9,969 nt of DNA from contig QMOC01000041.1 in NCBI GenBank assembly GCA_003648085.1, positions 1 through 9,969 of the forward strand. The letters run 5' to 3'. The position numbers and the translations under genes are program-made. Below the pieces are notes generated by a model, which ran no database searches, was not told where the DNA came from, and worked only from the letters and a program-made list of their open reading frames with translations. The stretch comes from Chloroflexota bacterium (GTDB taxonomy: Bacteria > Chloroflexota > Anaerolineae > B4-G1). Below, in pieces: positions 1 through 6,250 of the stretch. Every line of letters begins with the position of its first letter. Within the stretch, counting starts at the first letter, position 1.

Positions 1-32
1 CACAGCAGGAAAACGGTCTTTGCGGCAAGTAA

Positions 33-48
33 GGGGGATTGATCCCCC
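33..48. repeat. Small perfect inverted repeat upstream of xerC
   Basis: GGGGGAT and ATCCCCC are separated by two bases, so as RNA or single-stranded DNA this would fold as a G/C stem with a short loop. It is not followed by a T-run, so I do not call it a terminator. It could be a protein-binding palindrome or part of the end of an upstream gene that lies outside the window. No function can be assigned from sequence alone. Confidence 0.4.
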
Positions 49-56
49 GCTGCTCT

Positions 57-81
57 GTAGCCCGGCGACTTCATCGCCGGG
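57..81. repeat. REP-like hairpin, CTTCA apex
   Basis: After GTAG, the arms CCCGGCGA (61-68) and TCGCCGGG (74-81) form a perfect 8-bp stem around the loop CTTCA. The GTAG...GCGACTTCA...TCGC pattern is shared with the longer element at 7487-7542, and the CTTCA apex with the hairpin at 3014-3027. This looks like one member of a dispersed intergenic palindrome family of the REP type. The element itself does not encode anything. It lies about 70 bases before the recombinase start. Confidence 0.55.
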
Positions 82-150
82 CGGCGGTGTGCAGCAGACA
101 TCAAAGTGTCACCCTATTTTCGCCTGTAATTGAACCATCCCCTCGCCGAT

Positions 151-1062
151 ATGGATATGAACGAGTTGCTAGAGCAATTTCTGACCCACCTGCGGGTAAC
201 CAGGAACGCCTCGCCTTATACGATCAAGAACTATAGCAACGACATCGGCCAGTTTCTGGACTACTGTCGGACCAAGGGGGTGGGTTCGCTGGAGCAGGTG
301 GACCGTTCGCTGCTGCGGGGTTACCTGGCGGAACTGGACGCCGTCGGCTACGTCAAAGCCAGCATCGCCCGCCGCGTGGCGGAACTGCGCTCTTTCGGCG
401 ACTTCCTGGTGCGGGAGGGAGTGCTGGAGCGCAACACCTTTCGCACGGTCAGCGCCCCCCGTGTCCCCAAACGGCTGCCGCACTACCTGACAGTCGCCGA
501 GGTGGAGGCGCTGCTGGCGGTGCCCGATACGTCCACCCCACGGGGCCTGCGCGACCGCGCCATCATCGAGGTGCTGTACGCAGCGGGCCTGCGGGTCAGT
601 GAGTTGGTGGGGTTGAACGTGGCGGATGTGGATCTGCATCAGGCCCTGGTGCACGTGGTGGGGAAGGGGGGCAAGGAGCGCATCGGGCTGTTGGGGCGAC
701 CGGCGGTGCAGGCATTGCGGGCGTATTTGAAGGTGGGGCGTCCGGCGTTGCTGGGGCAGCGGCCAACCAACGCGCTGTGGCTCAACCACCGAGGTGGTCG
801 CCTGACGACGCGCGGGGTGGCGCTGATATTGAGTAGGGCGGGCAAGCAAGCAGGCATCCGCACGCCTGTCTCTCCCCACATTCTGCGCCACTCCTTCGCC
901 ACGCATCTTCTGGATGGAGGTGCCGACCTGCGTATAGTGCAGGAATTGTTGGGCCACGCCAATCTCGCCACAACCCAAATCTACACTCACGTCAGTCAAA
1001 GTCGGGCGCGGGAGGTTTACATGCGAGCACACCCGCGGGCTGGAACCTCCGATTTGCCCTAG
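151..1062 (+). CDS. xerC: Tyrosine recombinase XerC/XerD family, XerC-like
   Basis: Site-specific tyrosine recombinase of the XerCD type. The family resolves chromosome dimers by strand exchange at dif near the terminus, usually as a XerC-XerD pair at the septum with FtsK. From the ATG at 151 the protein has 303 residues, close to the family norm of about 300. Residues 1-90 form the SAM-like N-terminal core-binding domain (LRVTRNASPYTIKNY), and the catalytic domain follows. All six catalytic residues are visible: Arg148 (AAGLRVSEL), Lys172 (VGKGGKERIG), His243 and Arg246 (HILRHSFATHLL), His269 (LGHANLATT) and Tyr278 (QIYTHV). Arg148 and Lys172 match the E. coli numbering exactly, which is why I prefer 151 over an in-frame TTG at 130; ATG 157 is also possible. 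The tail VYMRAHPRA is more XerC-like than XerD-like. No clear Shine-Dalgarno precedes the start. No integrase context or att sites are visible, so a housekeeping role is more likely than a mobile one. Confidence 0.92.
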   Translation: MDMNELLEQFLTHLRVTRNASPYTIKNYSNDIGQFLDYCRTKGVGSLEQVDRSLLRGYLAELDAVGYVKASIARRVAELRSFGDFLVREGVLERNTFRTVSAPRVPKRLPHYLTVAEVEALLAVPDTSTPRGLRDRAIIEVLYAAGLRVSELVGLNVADVDLHQALVHVVGKGGKERIGLLGRPAVQALRAYLKVGRPALLGQRPTNALWLNHRGGRLTTRGVALILSRAGKQAGIRTPVSPHILRHSFATHLLDGGADLRIVQELLGHANLATTQIYTHVSQSRAREVYMRAHPRAGTSDLP

Positions 1063-1082
1063 TCGCCGCTTTATGGTAAAGT
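1054..1082 (+). promoter_or_regulatory. Predicted promoter for the 1167 membrane-protein gene
   Basis: A -35 element TTGCCC (1054-1059) is followed by a 17-base spacer and a -10 element TAAAGT (1077-1082) preceded by ATGG. It overlaps the last codons of the recombinase gene. The same design and much of the spacer (GCTTTRTGGTAAART) recur before tRNA-His at 3046-3074, which supports it as a real sigma-70-type promoter. The 5' leader would be about 75 bases. Confidence 0.6.
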
Positions 1083-1166
1083 ATTAGTGTGCTGGTGGCA
1101 CCTGTAGTACAATGAGCATAGTGAGGATGCCTGCATAAGGAGATAGGCATAGACAAGGGGGCAAAG

Positions 1167-2225
1167 ATGGACAACATCCTGCAATTCGTTCAGCAGCGCA
1201 GGACCTCGGTGGCGCTGATCGGCGGGGTCGTGCTGGGGCTGCTCCTGGGATTGGCTATCGGCTGGTGGTGGTGGCCGGTCCAGTGGACTAATTCCACGCC
1301 CAGCAACCTGCGCTCCGATTTCCAGAGTGATTACATCCTCTGGGTTGCCGAGCACTACGCAACCACCGGTGACCTGGAATGGGCGCGCAGCAAATTGGGT
1401 GTGGAGTACTGGAAGGAAGGCCAACTGGCCGAGACGCTGGAGCGGCTGGCGCAGGATCGCGGCGGGCAGGAGGCGGTGCGCCTGCGAGCCTTGAAGCAGG
1501 CCCTGGAGCCTCAACCCGAAGCCACACCGGTCGCGCCGACGGTGAGTTTTTGGGCAAGGCTGCGCCCGATAGCGGCAGTTTGCGGTGTTGGCTTGTTGGT
1601 GCTGGCGCTTGTGGGGGGAGCGTTGCTCCTCTTCAGCCGATGGAGCAGTCAACGTGCCGCGCGGGGGCCGGTGGAGCGGGGCAGGGGGATAGCCGAAGTC
1701 CCTCCCCTCGAACGGGTTTCCTGGGGTGCTGAAGGCCCGCCCCTGGCTCAGTTCGTCACGACTTATAAACTGGGGGATGATCACTACGATCCCTCGTTTA
1801 GCATCGAACTGGACAGCGGCGAGTTCATGGGCGAGTGCGGCGTGGGCATCTCGGAGACCATCGGCGTGGGCGCACCCAACAAAGTCACCGCTTTTGAGAT
1901 TTGGCTGTTTGACAAGAACGACATCCGCACTGTGACCAAGGTGCTGATGTCGGACTATGCTTTCCACGACGAGGCGTTGCGTGCCAAATTGGCCCCCAAG
2001 GGAGAGCCGGTGCTGGCCGAGGTGGGGAAGGATGTGATCCTGGAGACAAAGATGCTGCGTTTGCGGGCGCGCGTCGTGGAGGCGGAGTACGGGACGGGGA
2101 ATCTGCCCCCTGACAGTTTCTTCGAGAGATTGACGGTGGACCTGGCAGCCTGGGTCAAGCCGGAGGAGGAGGAAACACGGCCAGCGCCTGAGGTTGGTGC
2201 TCCCGTTACGCCGCCTACACTGTAG
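1167..2225 (+). CDS. Uncharacterised two-pass membrane protein
   Basis: I do not recognise this 352-residue protein. The start is supported by an AAGGGG stretch six bases before ATG 1167. A first transmembrane helix spans about residues 14-36 (ALIGGVVLGLLLGLAIG, ending in four tryptophans), followed by a segment of about 95 residues with helical, charged, TPR-like composition (SDYILWVAEHYATTGDLEWA). A second helix spans about 133-156, then a basic stretch (RWSSQRAARGPVERGR), a folded-looking alpha/beta region (about 190-330) and a Pro/Glu-rich tail. By the positive-inside rule both termini should be cytoplasmic and residues 40-130 outside. The C-terminal part contains conserved-looking turns (DDHYDPSFSIE, GECGVGISETIG, FEIWLFDKNDIRT) but no catalytic motif that I can name. 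It has its own promoter and is followed by the methyltransferase after 85 bases. A scaffolding or envelope role would be a guess. Confidence 0.85.
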   Translation: MDNILQFVQQRRTSVALIGGVVLGLLLGLAIGWWWWPVQWTNSTPSNLRSDFQSDYILWVAEHYATTGDLEWARSKLGVEYWKEGQLAETLERLAQDRGGQEAVRLRALKQALEPQPEATPVAPTVSFWARLRPIAAVCGVGLLVLALVGGALLLFSRWSSQRAARGPVERGRGIAEVPPLERVSWGAEGPPLAQFVTTYKLGDDHYDPSFSIELDSGEFMGECGVGISETIGVGAPNKVTAFEIWLFDKNDIRTVTKVLMSDYAFHDEALRAKLAPKGEPVLAEVGKDVILETKMLRLRARVVEAEYGTGNLPPDSFFERLTVDLAAWVKPEEEETRPAPEVGAPVTPPTL

Positions 2226-2310
2226 TTGACAAGATTGGCCCTAGCGTGGACTGCGTGGATAGACACCCTTGCCGTGGCAGCGCGGCGGGGGTGTTCGCTT
2301 GGGGGGAGCG

Positions 2311-2955
2311 ATGCGACGTCTACTGCGGGCCTTTCTGCGGCTCTTCTTCCGTCTGCTGTATAACGAGTTCGCCTGGGCCTATGACCTGGTATCGTGGGTG
2401 GTCTCGTTGGGACAGTGGCAGGCGTGGGAGCGTACGGCGATTCCATACCTGCGGGGCGGGCGGGTGCTGGAACTGGCTCACGGCCCCGGTCACCTGCTGA
2501 TAGCGATGGCGGAACACGGTCTGGCCCCGGTGGGGCTTGACCTCTCGCCATACATGGGACACCTGGCGCGGCGGCGGTTGAGGAGGGCCGGGCTGGCCGT
2601 CCCGCTGGTGCGGGCCCGTGCGCAAGCGATTCCCTTCCGCGACGGATGCTTCGACAGCGCCGTCGCCACCTTCCCCGCCGAATTCATCCTGGACCCCCGT
2701 ACATTGCGGGAGACTGCACGTGTGCTGCGATCAGATGGTCGGCTGGTCATTGCGGCCTGGGCCCGCCTGAGTGAGCACGACCCGCTCTCTCGCCTCCTCA
2801 GGTGGCTCTATCGGGTGACGGGGCAGGGAGAGTCACTTTCTGGCGGCGGTGAGGCGATGCTGATAGAGGCGGAGTTCGTTCAGCGCACCGTGTGGGAGCG
2901 GGTGGGGCGTAGTGAGGTGATGCTGATCGTGGCGGATAAGCAGCGACGATGTTAG
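2311..2955 (+). CDS. Class I SAM-dependent methyltransferase
   Basis: Small (214-residue) Rossmann-fold methyltransferase; the substrate cannot be told from sequence. The N-terminus is an amphipathic, arginine-rich helix (MRRLLRAFLRLFFRLLYNEF) that may lie on the membrane, followed by AWAYDLVSWVVSLGQW. The SAM-binding motif I is at about residues 52-63 (VLELAHGPGHLL), the acidic motif II at about 74-79 (VGLDLS), and the post-I region at about 104-119 (AQAIPFRDGCFDSAVATFP), where methyltransferase type 11 proteins place the 'PF..gsFD' motif. The end (EVMLIVADKQRRC) is the usual last strand. I chose ATG 2311 because GGGGGGAG lies just upstream and the homologous-looking part begins there; a TTG at 2269 would add 14 poor residues. 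It may be co-transcribed with the membrane-protein gene. UbiE-like or lipid/quinone methylation is possible but unproven. Confidence 0.85.
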   Translation: MRRLLRAFLRLFFRLLYNEFAWAYDLVSWVVSLGQWQAWERTAIPYLRGGRVLELAHGPGHLLIAMAEHGLAPVGLDLSPYMGHLARRRLRRAGLAVPLVRARAQAIPFRDGCFDSAVATFPAEFILDPRTLRETARVLRSDGRLVIAAWARLSEHDPLSRLLRWLYRVTGQGESLSGGGEAMLIEAEFVQRTVWERVGRSEVMLIVADKQRRC

Positions 2956-3013
2956 AGGAGGTCCGGCTGGAGCGAGTGGGAGAGAGGTCGGACGCTCGCT
3001 TCGGCGGGGTTCC

Positions 3014-3027
3014 CCGGCTGAAGCCGG
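3014..3027. repeat. REP-like hairpin, CTTCAG apex (minus sense)
   Basis: CCGGCT (3014-3019) and AGCCGG (3022-3027) flank GA; read on the minus strand the element is CCGGCTTCAGCCGG. It has the same CTTCAG centre as the hairpins at 57-81 and 7487-7542 but a different stem. It sits in the 130-base gap between the methyltransferase and the tRNA genes and might also attenuate read-through, although no T-run follows. Confidence 0.5.
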
Positions 3028-3045
3028 AGCGCCCAGTAGAGCCGT

Positions 3046-3074
3046 TTGCCCCTTCGCGGGCTTTGTGGTAAAAT
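3046..3074 (+). promoter_or_regulatory. Predicted tRNA promoter
   Basis: TTGCCC (3046-3051), a 17-base spacer and TAAAAT (3069-3074) preceded by TGTGG. The predicted transcription start falls a few bases before the 5' end of tRNA-His at 3085, the usual arrangement for tRNA operons. The motif closely resembles the promoter at 1054-1082. Confidence 0.7.
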
Positions 3075-3084
3075 AAAAGCGCGC

Positions 3085-3161
3085 GGTGGGTGTGGCCTAA
3101 TGGTTAAGGCACCTGGTTGTGGCCCAGGAGATTGTGGGTTCGAATCCCATCACTCACCCCA
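3085..3161 (+). tRNA. tRNA-His (GTG)
   Basis: The cloverleaf can be folded by eye. The acceptor stem is GTGGGTG (3086-3092) with CACTCAC (3151-3157). The D stem is GCCT/AGGC, the anticodon stem CCTGG/CCAGG with loop TTGTGGC, and the T stem GTGGG/CCCAT with loop TTCGAAT. The anticodon GTG is at 3119-3121. The extra G-1 typical of tRNA-His is encoded at 3085 opposite discriminator C (3158), and CCA is encoded (3159-3161). It reads histidine CAC/CAU codons. Confidence 0.95.
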
Positions 3162-3186
3162 GAAAGCCGGACTTGATCCGGCTTTC
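3162..3186 (+). terminator. Hairpin between the two tRNAs, possible terminator or processing signal
   Basis: GAAAGCCGG (3162-3170) and CCGGCTTTC (3178-3186) form a perfect 9-bp stem with loop ACTTGAT, directly after the tRNA-His CCA. The stem's 3' side ends in CTTTC and is followed by ATTATA rather than a T-run. It is therefore either a weak intrinsic terminator or a processing hairpin in a shared tRNA transcript. Confidence 0.5.
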
Positions 3187-3200
3187 ATTATACACCAACC

Positions 3201-3273
3201 GCCCCCGTAGCTCAACGGATAGAGCGTCGGACTTCGAATCCGCAGGTTGCGCGTTCGAATCGCGCCGGGGGCG
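3201..3273 (+). tRNA. tRNA-Arg (TCG)
   Basis: The acceptor stem GCCCCCG (3201-3207) pairs perfectly with CGGGGGC (3266-3272). The D stem is GCTC/GAGC, the anticodon loop CTTCGAA with anticodon TCG at 3234-3236, and the T stem GCGCG/CGCGC with loop TTCGAAT. The discriminator base is G (3273). It reads arginine CGN codons. The 3' end is followed by CCT, so the CCA tail is not fully encoded, unlike in the neighbouring tRNA-His. The 27-43 pair of the anticodon stem is a T-C mismatch. It probably shares the promoter at 3046-3074, since only 39 bases separate the two tRNAs. Confidence 0.93.
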
Positions 3274-3307
3274 CCTGGGAGAACGGGCATAGCACGTCGG
3301 GTGTGTT

Positions 3308-3853
<546 letters not shown>

Positions 3854-3861
3854 CGCAGTGC

Positions 3862-4917
3862 CTATATGACGTATATCGGACTGCTGAAGATCCAGCCCCG
3901 ATGCCCCAGGTGGTAATTGCGGTAGCCTTCGACACGATATACGCCTGGTTCGGCGGTGGTGTATTTAAGATGTCGCCCTCTGACCCGGGCCACCACCCTC
4001 CCGTTGAGCAGCAGACGGATGTCGGCGCTGTGGGGCGTCTGGACCTCAAAAATGACCGCCCCCGTGCGTACCAGTTCATCGCCCATCAGCGCGTAGTTGG
4101 CACCGCTGCGGGCGTGGAAGCGGAAGCCAGTTGTGGGGACTGGCAGGTCGTAGCCCACCCAGGTGTGGCCGGCCCGCAACGCGCTGTAGACCAGCGGTTT
4201 ATCGTGTTCCAGGAGGCCATTGAGTGGACGGTCGGTGAGGATGTGGGTATTGACGCAGCGGAAGAGATACTCGTAGGGGAACACCACGCGACGAAGGGGC
4301 CCCAGCGAATAGGTGGTGCCGTGGGCATCGGAACCGCCGATGGCAGCGATGCGCTTTCCCTGGGAGAGCAGTTCGTCCCACTGGCGCAGTGTGGCTCTGA
4401 ATGGCCCACGGATGCCCCGGGCCGGAAAGTAGGCGTAGTAGACCGCCGCCAGTTTGTTGTGCATAAGTCCCTTGAACTCGGACATGTAGTTCCAGATTTC
4501 GAGCCCTGTGTATCCTGTGACGTCCCAATCGGCCCACGAGATGGCGACCAGGTCAGGGCTGATAGGGCTGCGGTATTCGAAAGGGTGGGCCAGGTAGCAG
4601 AAACCGCCTCTCCGGTTCACTTCGTCAATCAGGCCCTGTGGGTCCGAGGCCAGGGGAGCCAACTCAGCCTCAGCGTTGTAGACCAGGAGGTGGTTGGCTT
4701 GAGGTCGGCGGCGCACGTCGTGGATCTCCTCGCCCACCAGGAGCAGCACCTTGTCATAATAACCCTCGACTCCGTCTACCCACACGTTGTGGTCGGTGAC
4801 GATGACGAAGTCGAGCCCGGCCTTGGCCGCCGCCTGTGCGACCTCAGCGTGGAGGGCCTCCCCGTCCGAGTAGGGAGTATGCACGTGAGGATTGCCCACG
4901 TATTCGTAGATGCTCAT
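3862..4917 (-). CDS. PHP-domain metal-dependent hydrolase
   Basis: A PHP-fold protein of 351 residues, probably a metal-dependent phosphoesterase; the substrate is unknown. The metal-binding motifs appear in order: HVHTPYSDG (His11, His13, Asp18), TDHN (Asp42, His43), GEEIH (Glu63-Glu64, His66), NHLL (His76), AHPFEY (His111) and GGSDAHG (Asp197, His199). This is the trinuclear site of the PolX/histidinol-phosphatase/YciV superfamily. After about residue 260 the chain changes to a beta-rich C-terminal domain (FEVQTPHSADIRLLLNGRVVARV ... GWIFSSPIYVI), a layout I associate with lineage-specific PHP proteins rather than with DNA polymerases. I chose ATG 4917, where the domain begins; an upstream in-frame ATG at 5013 would add 32 residues out of frame with a truncated gene remnant there. 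AAGGAG lies ten bases before the start. It lies 103 bases after rlmI and is tightly linked to scpB. Confidence 0.88.
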   Translation of the reverse strand: MSIYEYVGNPHVHTPYSDGEALHAEVAQAAAKAGLDFVIVTDHNVWVDGVEGYYDKVLLLVGEEIHDVRRRPQANHLLVYNAEAELAPLASDPQGLIDEVNRRGGFCYLAHPFEYRSPISPDLVAISWADWDVTGYTGLEIWNYMSEFKGLMHNKLAAVYYAYFPARGIRGPFRATLRQWDELLSQGKRIAAIGGSDAHGTTYSLGPLRRVVFPYEYLFRCVNTHILTDRPLNGLLEHDKPLVYSALRAGHTWVGYDLPVPTTGFRFHARSGANYALMGDELVRTGAVIFEVQTPHSADIRLLLNGRVVARVRGRHLKYTTAEPGVYRVEGYRNYHLGHRGWIFSSPIYVI

Positions 4918-4996
4918 AGGTGTGAATCTCCTTCTGCGCGAAGTCGCGCACTGCTCGTCGCCACAACCGTTGTTCCTCGGTCCAGCCAAAGTCCAT
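4844..4996 (-). pseudogene. Truncated acyl-CoA dehydrogenase, N-terminal remnant
   Basis: On the minus strand a small frame of 50 codons opens at ATG 4996, seven bases after a perfect GGAGG, and ends with TGA at 4846-4844. Its first residues, MDFGWTEEQRLWRRAVRDF then AQKEI, match the stereotyped start of acyl-CoA dehydrogenases (MDF..TEEQ..LR..VRDFA.KEI), which are normally about 380 residues long. The likeness fades after about residue 25-30, around the PHP start codon at 4917. The frame then continues as out-of-phase PHP sequence to a stop. I infer that a full acyl-CoA dehydrogenase gene once followed rlmI and that a deletion or rearrangement fused its first codons to the PHP gene. The codons for QKE (CAGAAGGAG) now serve as the PHP Shine-Dalgarno. 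It could still be translated as a short peptide. The match is from memory of the family, not from a search. Confidence 0.62.
4928..4935 (-). promoter_or_regulatory. Ribosome binding site of the PHP gene, inside the dehydrogenase remnant
   Basis: Minus-strand AGAAGGAG lies about ten bases upstream of ATG 4917 and decides that start. The same bases are codons Gln-Lys-Glu of the acyl-CoA dehydrogenase remnant (CAG AAG GAG). The site therefore seems to have been recruited from former coding sequence. Confidence 0.6.
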
Positions 4997-5020
4997 ATCC
5001 CTGCCTCCTGCATCCTGACT

Positions 5021-6226
5021 CTACCACACCCGGCAGATCAACCCCTTCAGGTACGCCCCCTCCGGGAAGGTGAGCGCCACGGGATGATCGCTCCCCTGCG
5101 CCAGGTGGCCCACAATCTGTGCATCCCGCTCTGCATCCACCGCTGCGCCGAAGACGATCTTTTGAAACAAGTCGGCGGAGACCGCCCCCGAGCAGGAGCA
5201 GGTGAACAGCACACCACCCGGTCGGAGCAACTGGAAGGCGAGTAGATTGACATCTTTGTAGGCCCGCGCTGCTCGCTTTACCTCCCGCTCGCTGCGGGCG
5301 AACTTGGGTGGGTCGAGCACGACCACATCGAATTTACGGCCCTGGGCACGGTAGCCACGCAGGACGCTGAAGACATCGCCCTCCACGTACTCAACGCTGC
5401 GATGCTCGAAGCCGTTGAGTGCAAAGTTGCGCTGCGCCAGGTCCAGTGCCGGGGCCGAACTCTCGACCAGCGTGACCTGTGCCGCCCCACCGGCTGCCGC
5501 GTGAACGCCGAAGGCTCCGCTGTAGGCGAAGACATCGAGTACTTCTGCTTCGTTGCAGAAGGCCGGCAACCGCCCCCGGTTCTCTCGCTGATCCAGGTAG
5601 AAGCCGGTCTTGTGGCCCCGCCGAATGTCCACCAGGAAGCGATGACCATTCTCCAGCACCTCTATTAACTCCGGCGGTTCCTCCCCCCACAGCGAACCGG
5701 TGCGCTGTTCTAGGCCCTCTTTCGTCCGTGCCTCTACATCGGAGCGTTCATAGATGCCTCGGGGTGCGAGCAGGTCCACCAGCGTGGCCACGATTTCGTC
5801 CCGCCACCGTTCCACGCCCAGTGTGAGGAACTGCACCACCAACCACTCGCTGTAGCGATCCACTACCAGCCCCGGCAGGTAATCCGATTCGGCGTGCACC
5901 AGCCGATAGGCGGTGGTGGTCGGGTCGTCGGCGAGGGTCTGGCGGGCGGCGACCGCTCGTGCCAGCCGCCGCCGCCAGAAAGCCCGGTCCACCGGCTCAT
6001 CCTGCTGCCAGGTCAGCAGCCGCACCGCGATTTGGGAGCGCCGGTTGAGGTAGCCCCGCGCCAGCCAGTTGCGGCCCGCATCGCGTACCTCGACCACGTT
6101 GCCTTCAGATACCTCCCCTTCGATGCGCTCGATCGCGCCGGAGAAGATCCAGGGATGGCGCTGGAGCACCGGCCTGGCGCGATTGCGCTTGAGCACAACT
6201 GTCCCGCTCACACCGCCATTTGTCAT
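5021..6226 (-). CDS. rlmI: RlmI-family 23S rRNA (cytosine-5) methyltransferase
   Basis: Class I SAM-dependent RNA methyltransferase of the RlmI family. In E. coli the enzyme makes 5-methylcytosine at position 1962 of 23S rRNA. At 401 residues it is close to the E. coli length of 396. An N-terminal PUA-type RNA-binding region lies at about residues 10-75 (VLKRNRARPVLQRHPWIFSGAIE). A linker domain follows, with GLVVDRYSEWLVVQ, RSDVEARTKEGLEQRTG and the strand GHKTGFYLDQRENR at about 204-217. The Rossmann motif I is VLDVFAYSGAFGVHAA (229-244), motif IV LDPPKF (304-309) and the cysteine motif TCSCSG (342-347), with Cys343 and Cys345. ATG 6226 is the only ATG of a five-ATG repeat tract that opens this frame, and it has no Shine-Dalgarno of its own. 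The gene starts 23 bases after the synthase stop, consistent with an operon. The exact rRNA position in this organism is inferred from the family. Confidence 0.9.
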   Translation of the reverse strand: MTNGGVSGTVVLKRNRARPVLQRHPWIFSGAIERIEGEVSEGNVVEVRDAGRNWLARGYLNRRSQIAVRLLTWQQDEPVDRAFWRRRLARAVAARQTLADDPTTTAYRLVHAESDYLPGLVVDRYSEWLVVQFLTLGVERWRDEIVATLVDLLAPRGIYERSDVEARTKEGLEQRTGSLWGEEPPELIEVLENGHRFLVDIRRGHKTGFYLDQRENRGRLPAFCNEAEVLDVFAYSGAFGVHAAAGGAAQVTLVESSAPALDLAQRNFALNGFEHRSVEYVEGDVFSVLRGYRAQGRKFDVVVLDPPKFARSEREVKRAARAYKDVNLLAFQLLRPGGVLFTCSCSGAVSADLFQKIVFGAAVDAERDAQIVGHLAQGSDHPVALTFPEGAYLKGLICRVW

Positions 6227-6250
6227 TTGTTCATTTGCTCATTTGTCATT
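6217..6250 (-). repeat. CAAATGA-type tandem repeat spanning the rlmI start
   Basis: Minus-strand units of 7 or 8 bases (ACAAATG, AGCAAATG, AACAAATG, ACAAATG) follow one another and place ATGs at 6249, 6242, 6234, 6226 and 6219. Only 6226 opens rlmI; the others stop after 3-8 codons. The first, ATG 6249, follows the synthase stop directly, lies five bases after GGGGGTGA, and encodes MTNEQMNK with its TGA overlapping the rlmI ATG (ATGA). This is a plausible reinitiation leader or a slippage-prone start region. Confidence 0.6.

Noticed and set aside
1..56. C-terminal end of an upstream gene entering from the left edge
   Set aside because: Two forward frames close within the first 42 bases (TAA near 30, TGA at 40-42) and nothing in the short peptides is recognisable, so no gene can be supported.
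169..1032. Minus-strand open frame (287 codons) opposite xerC
   Set aside because: It is antisense to a gene with all six catalytic residues, and its composition is Gln/His/Arg-rich as expected of a shadow frame.
1..1062. Integron, prophage or dif/att context for the tyrosine recombinase
   Set aside because: There are no neighbouring phage genes or attachment-site repeats, and no dif-like 28-mer that I could recognise. The neighbours are housekeeping genes.
2226..2254. Promoter starting with a perfect TTGACA (2226-2231) before the methyltransferase
   Set aside because: There is no acceptable -10 at 16-18 bases downstream (GACTGC at 17), so the TTGACA is probably chance.
4918..5013. N-terminal extension of the PHP protein from ATG 5013
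   Set aside because: The extra residues are low in hydrophobics and rich in Arg/Cys. The same bases in another frame encode the acyl-CoA dehydrogenase-like start, and the PHP domain begins right after ATG 4917.
3901..5073. Long plus-strand open frame (390 codons) opposite the PHP gene
   Set aside because: It is antisense to a gene with clear metal-binding motifs, has no Shine-Dalgarno and no recognisable domain. In GC-rich DNA such shadow frames are expected.
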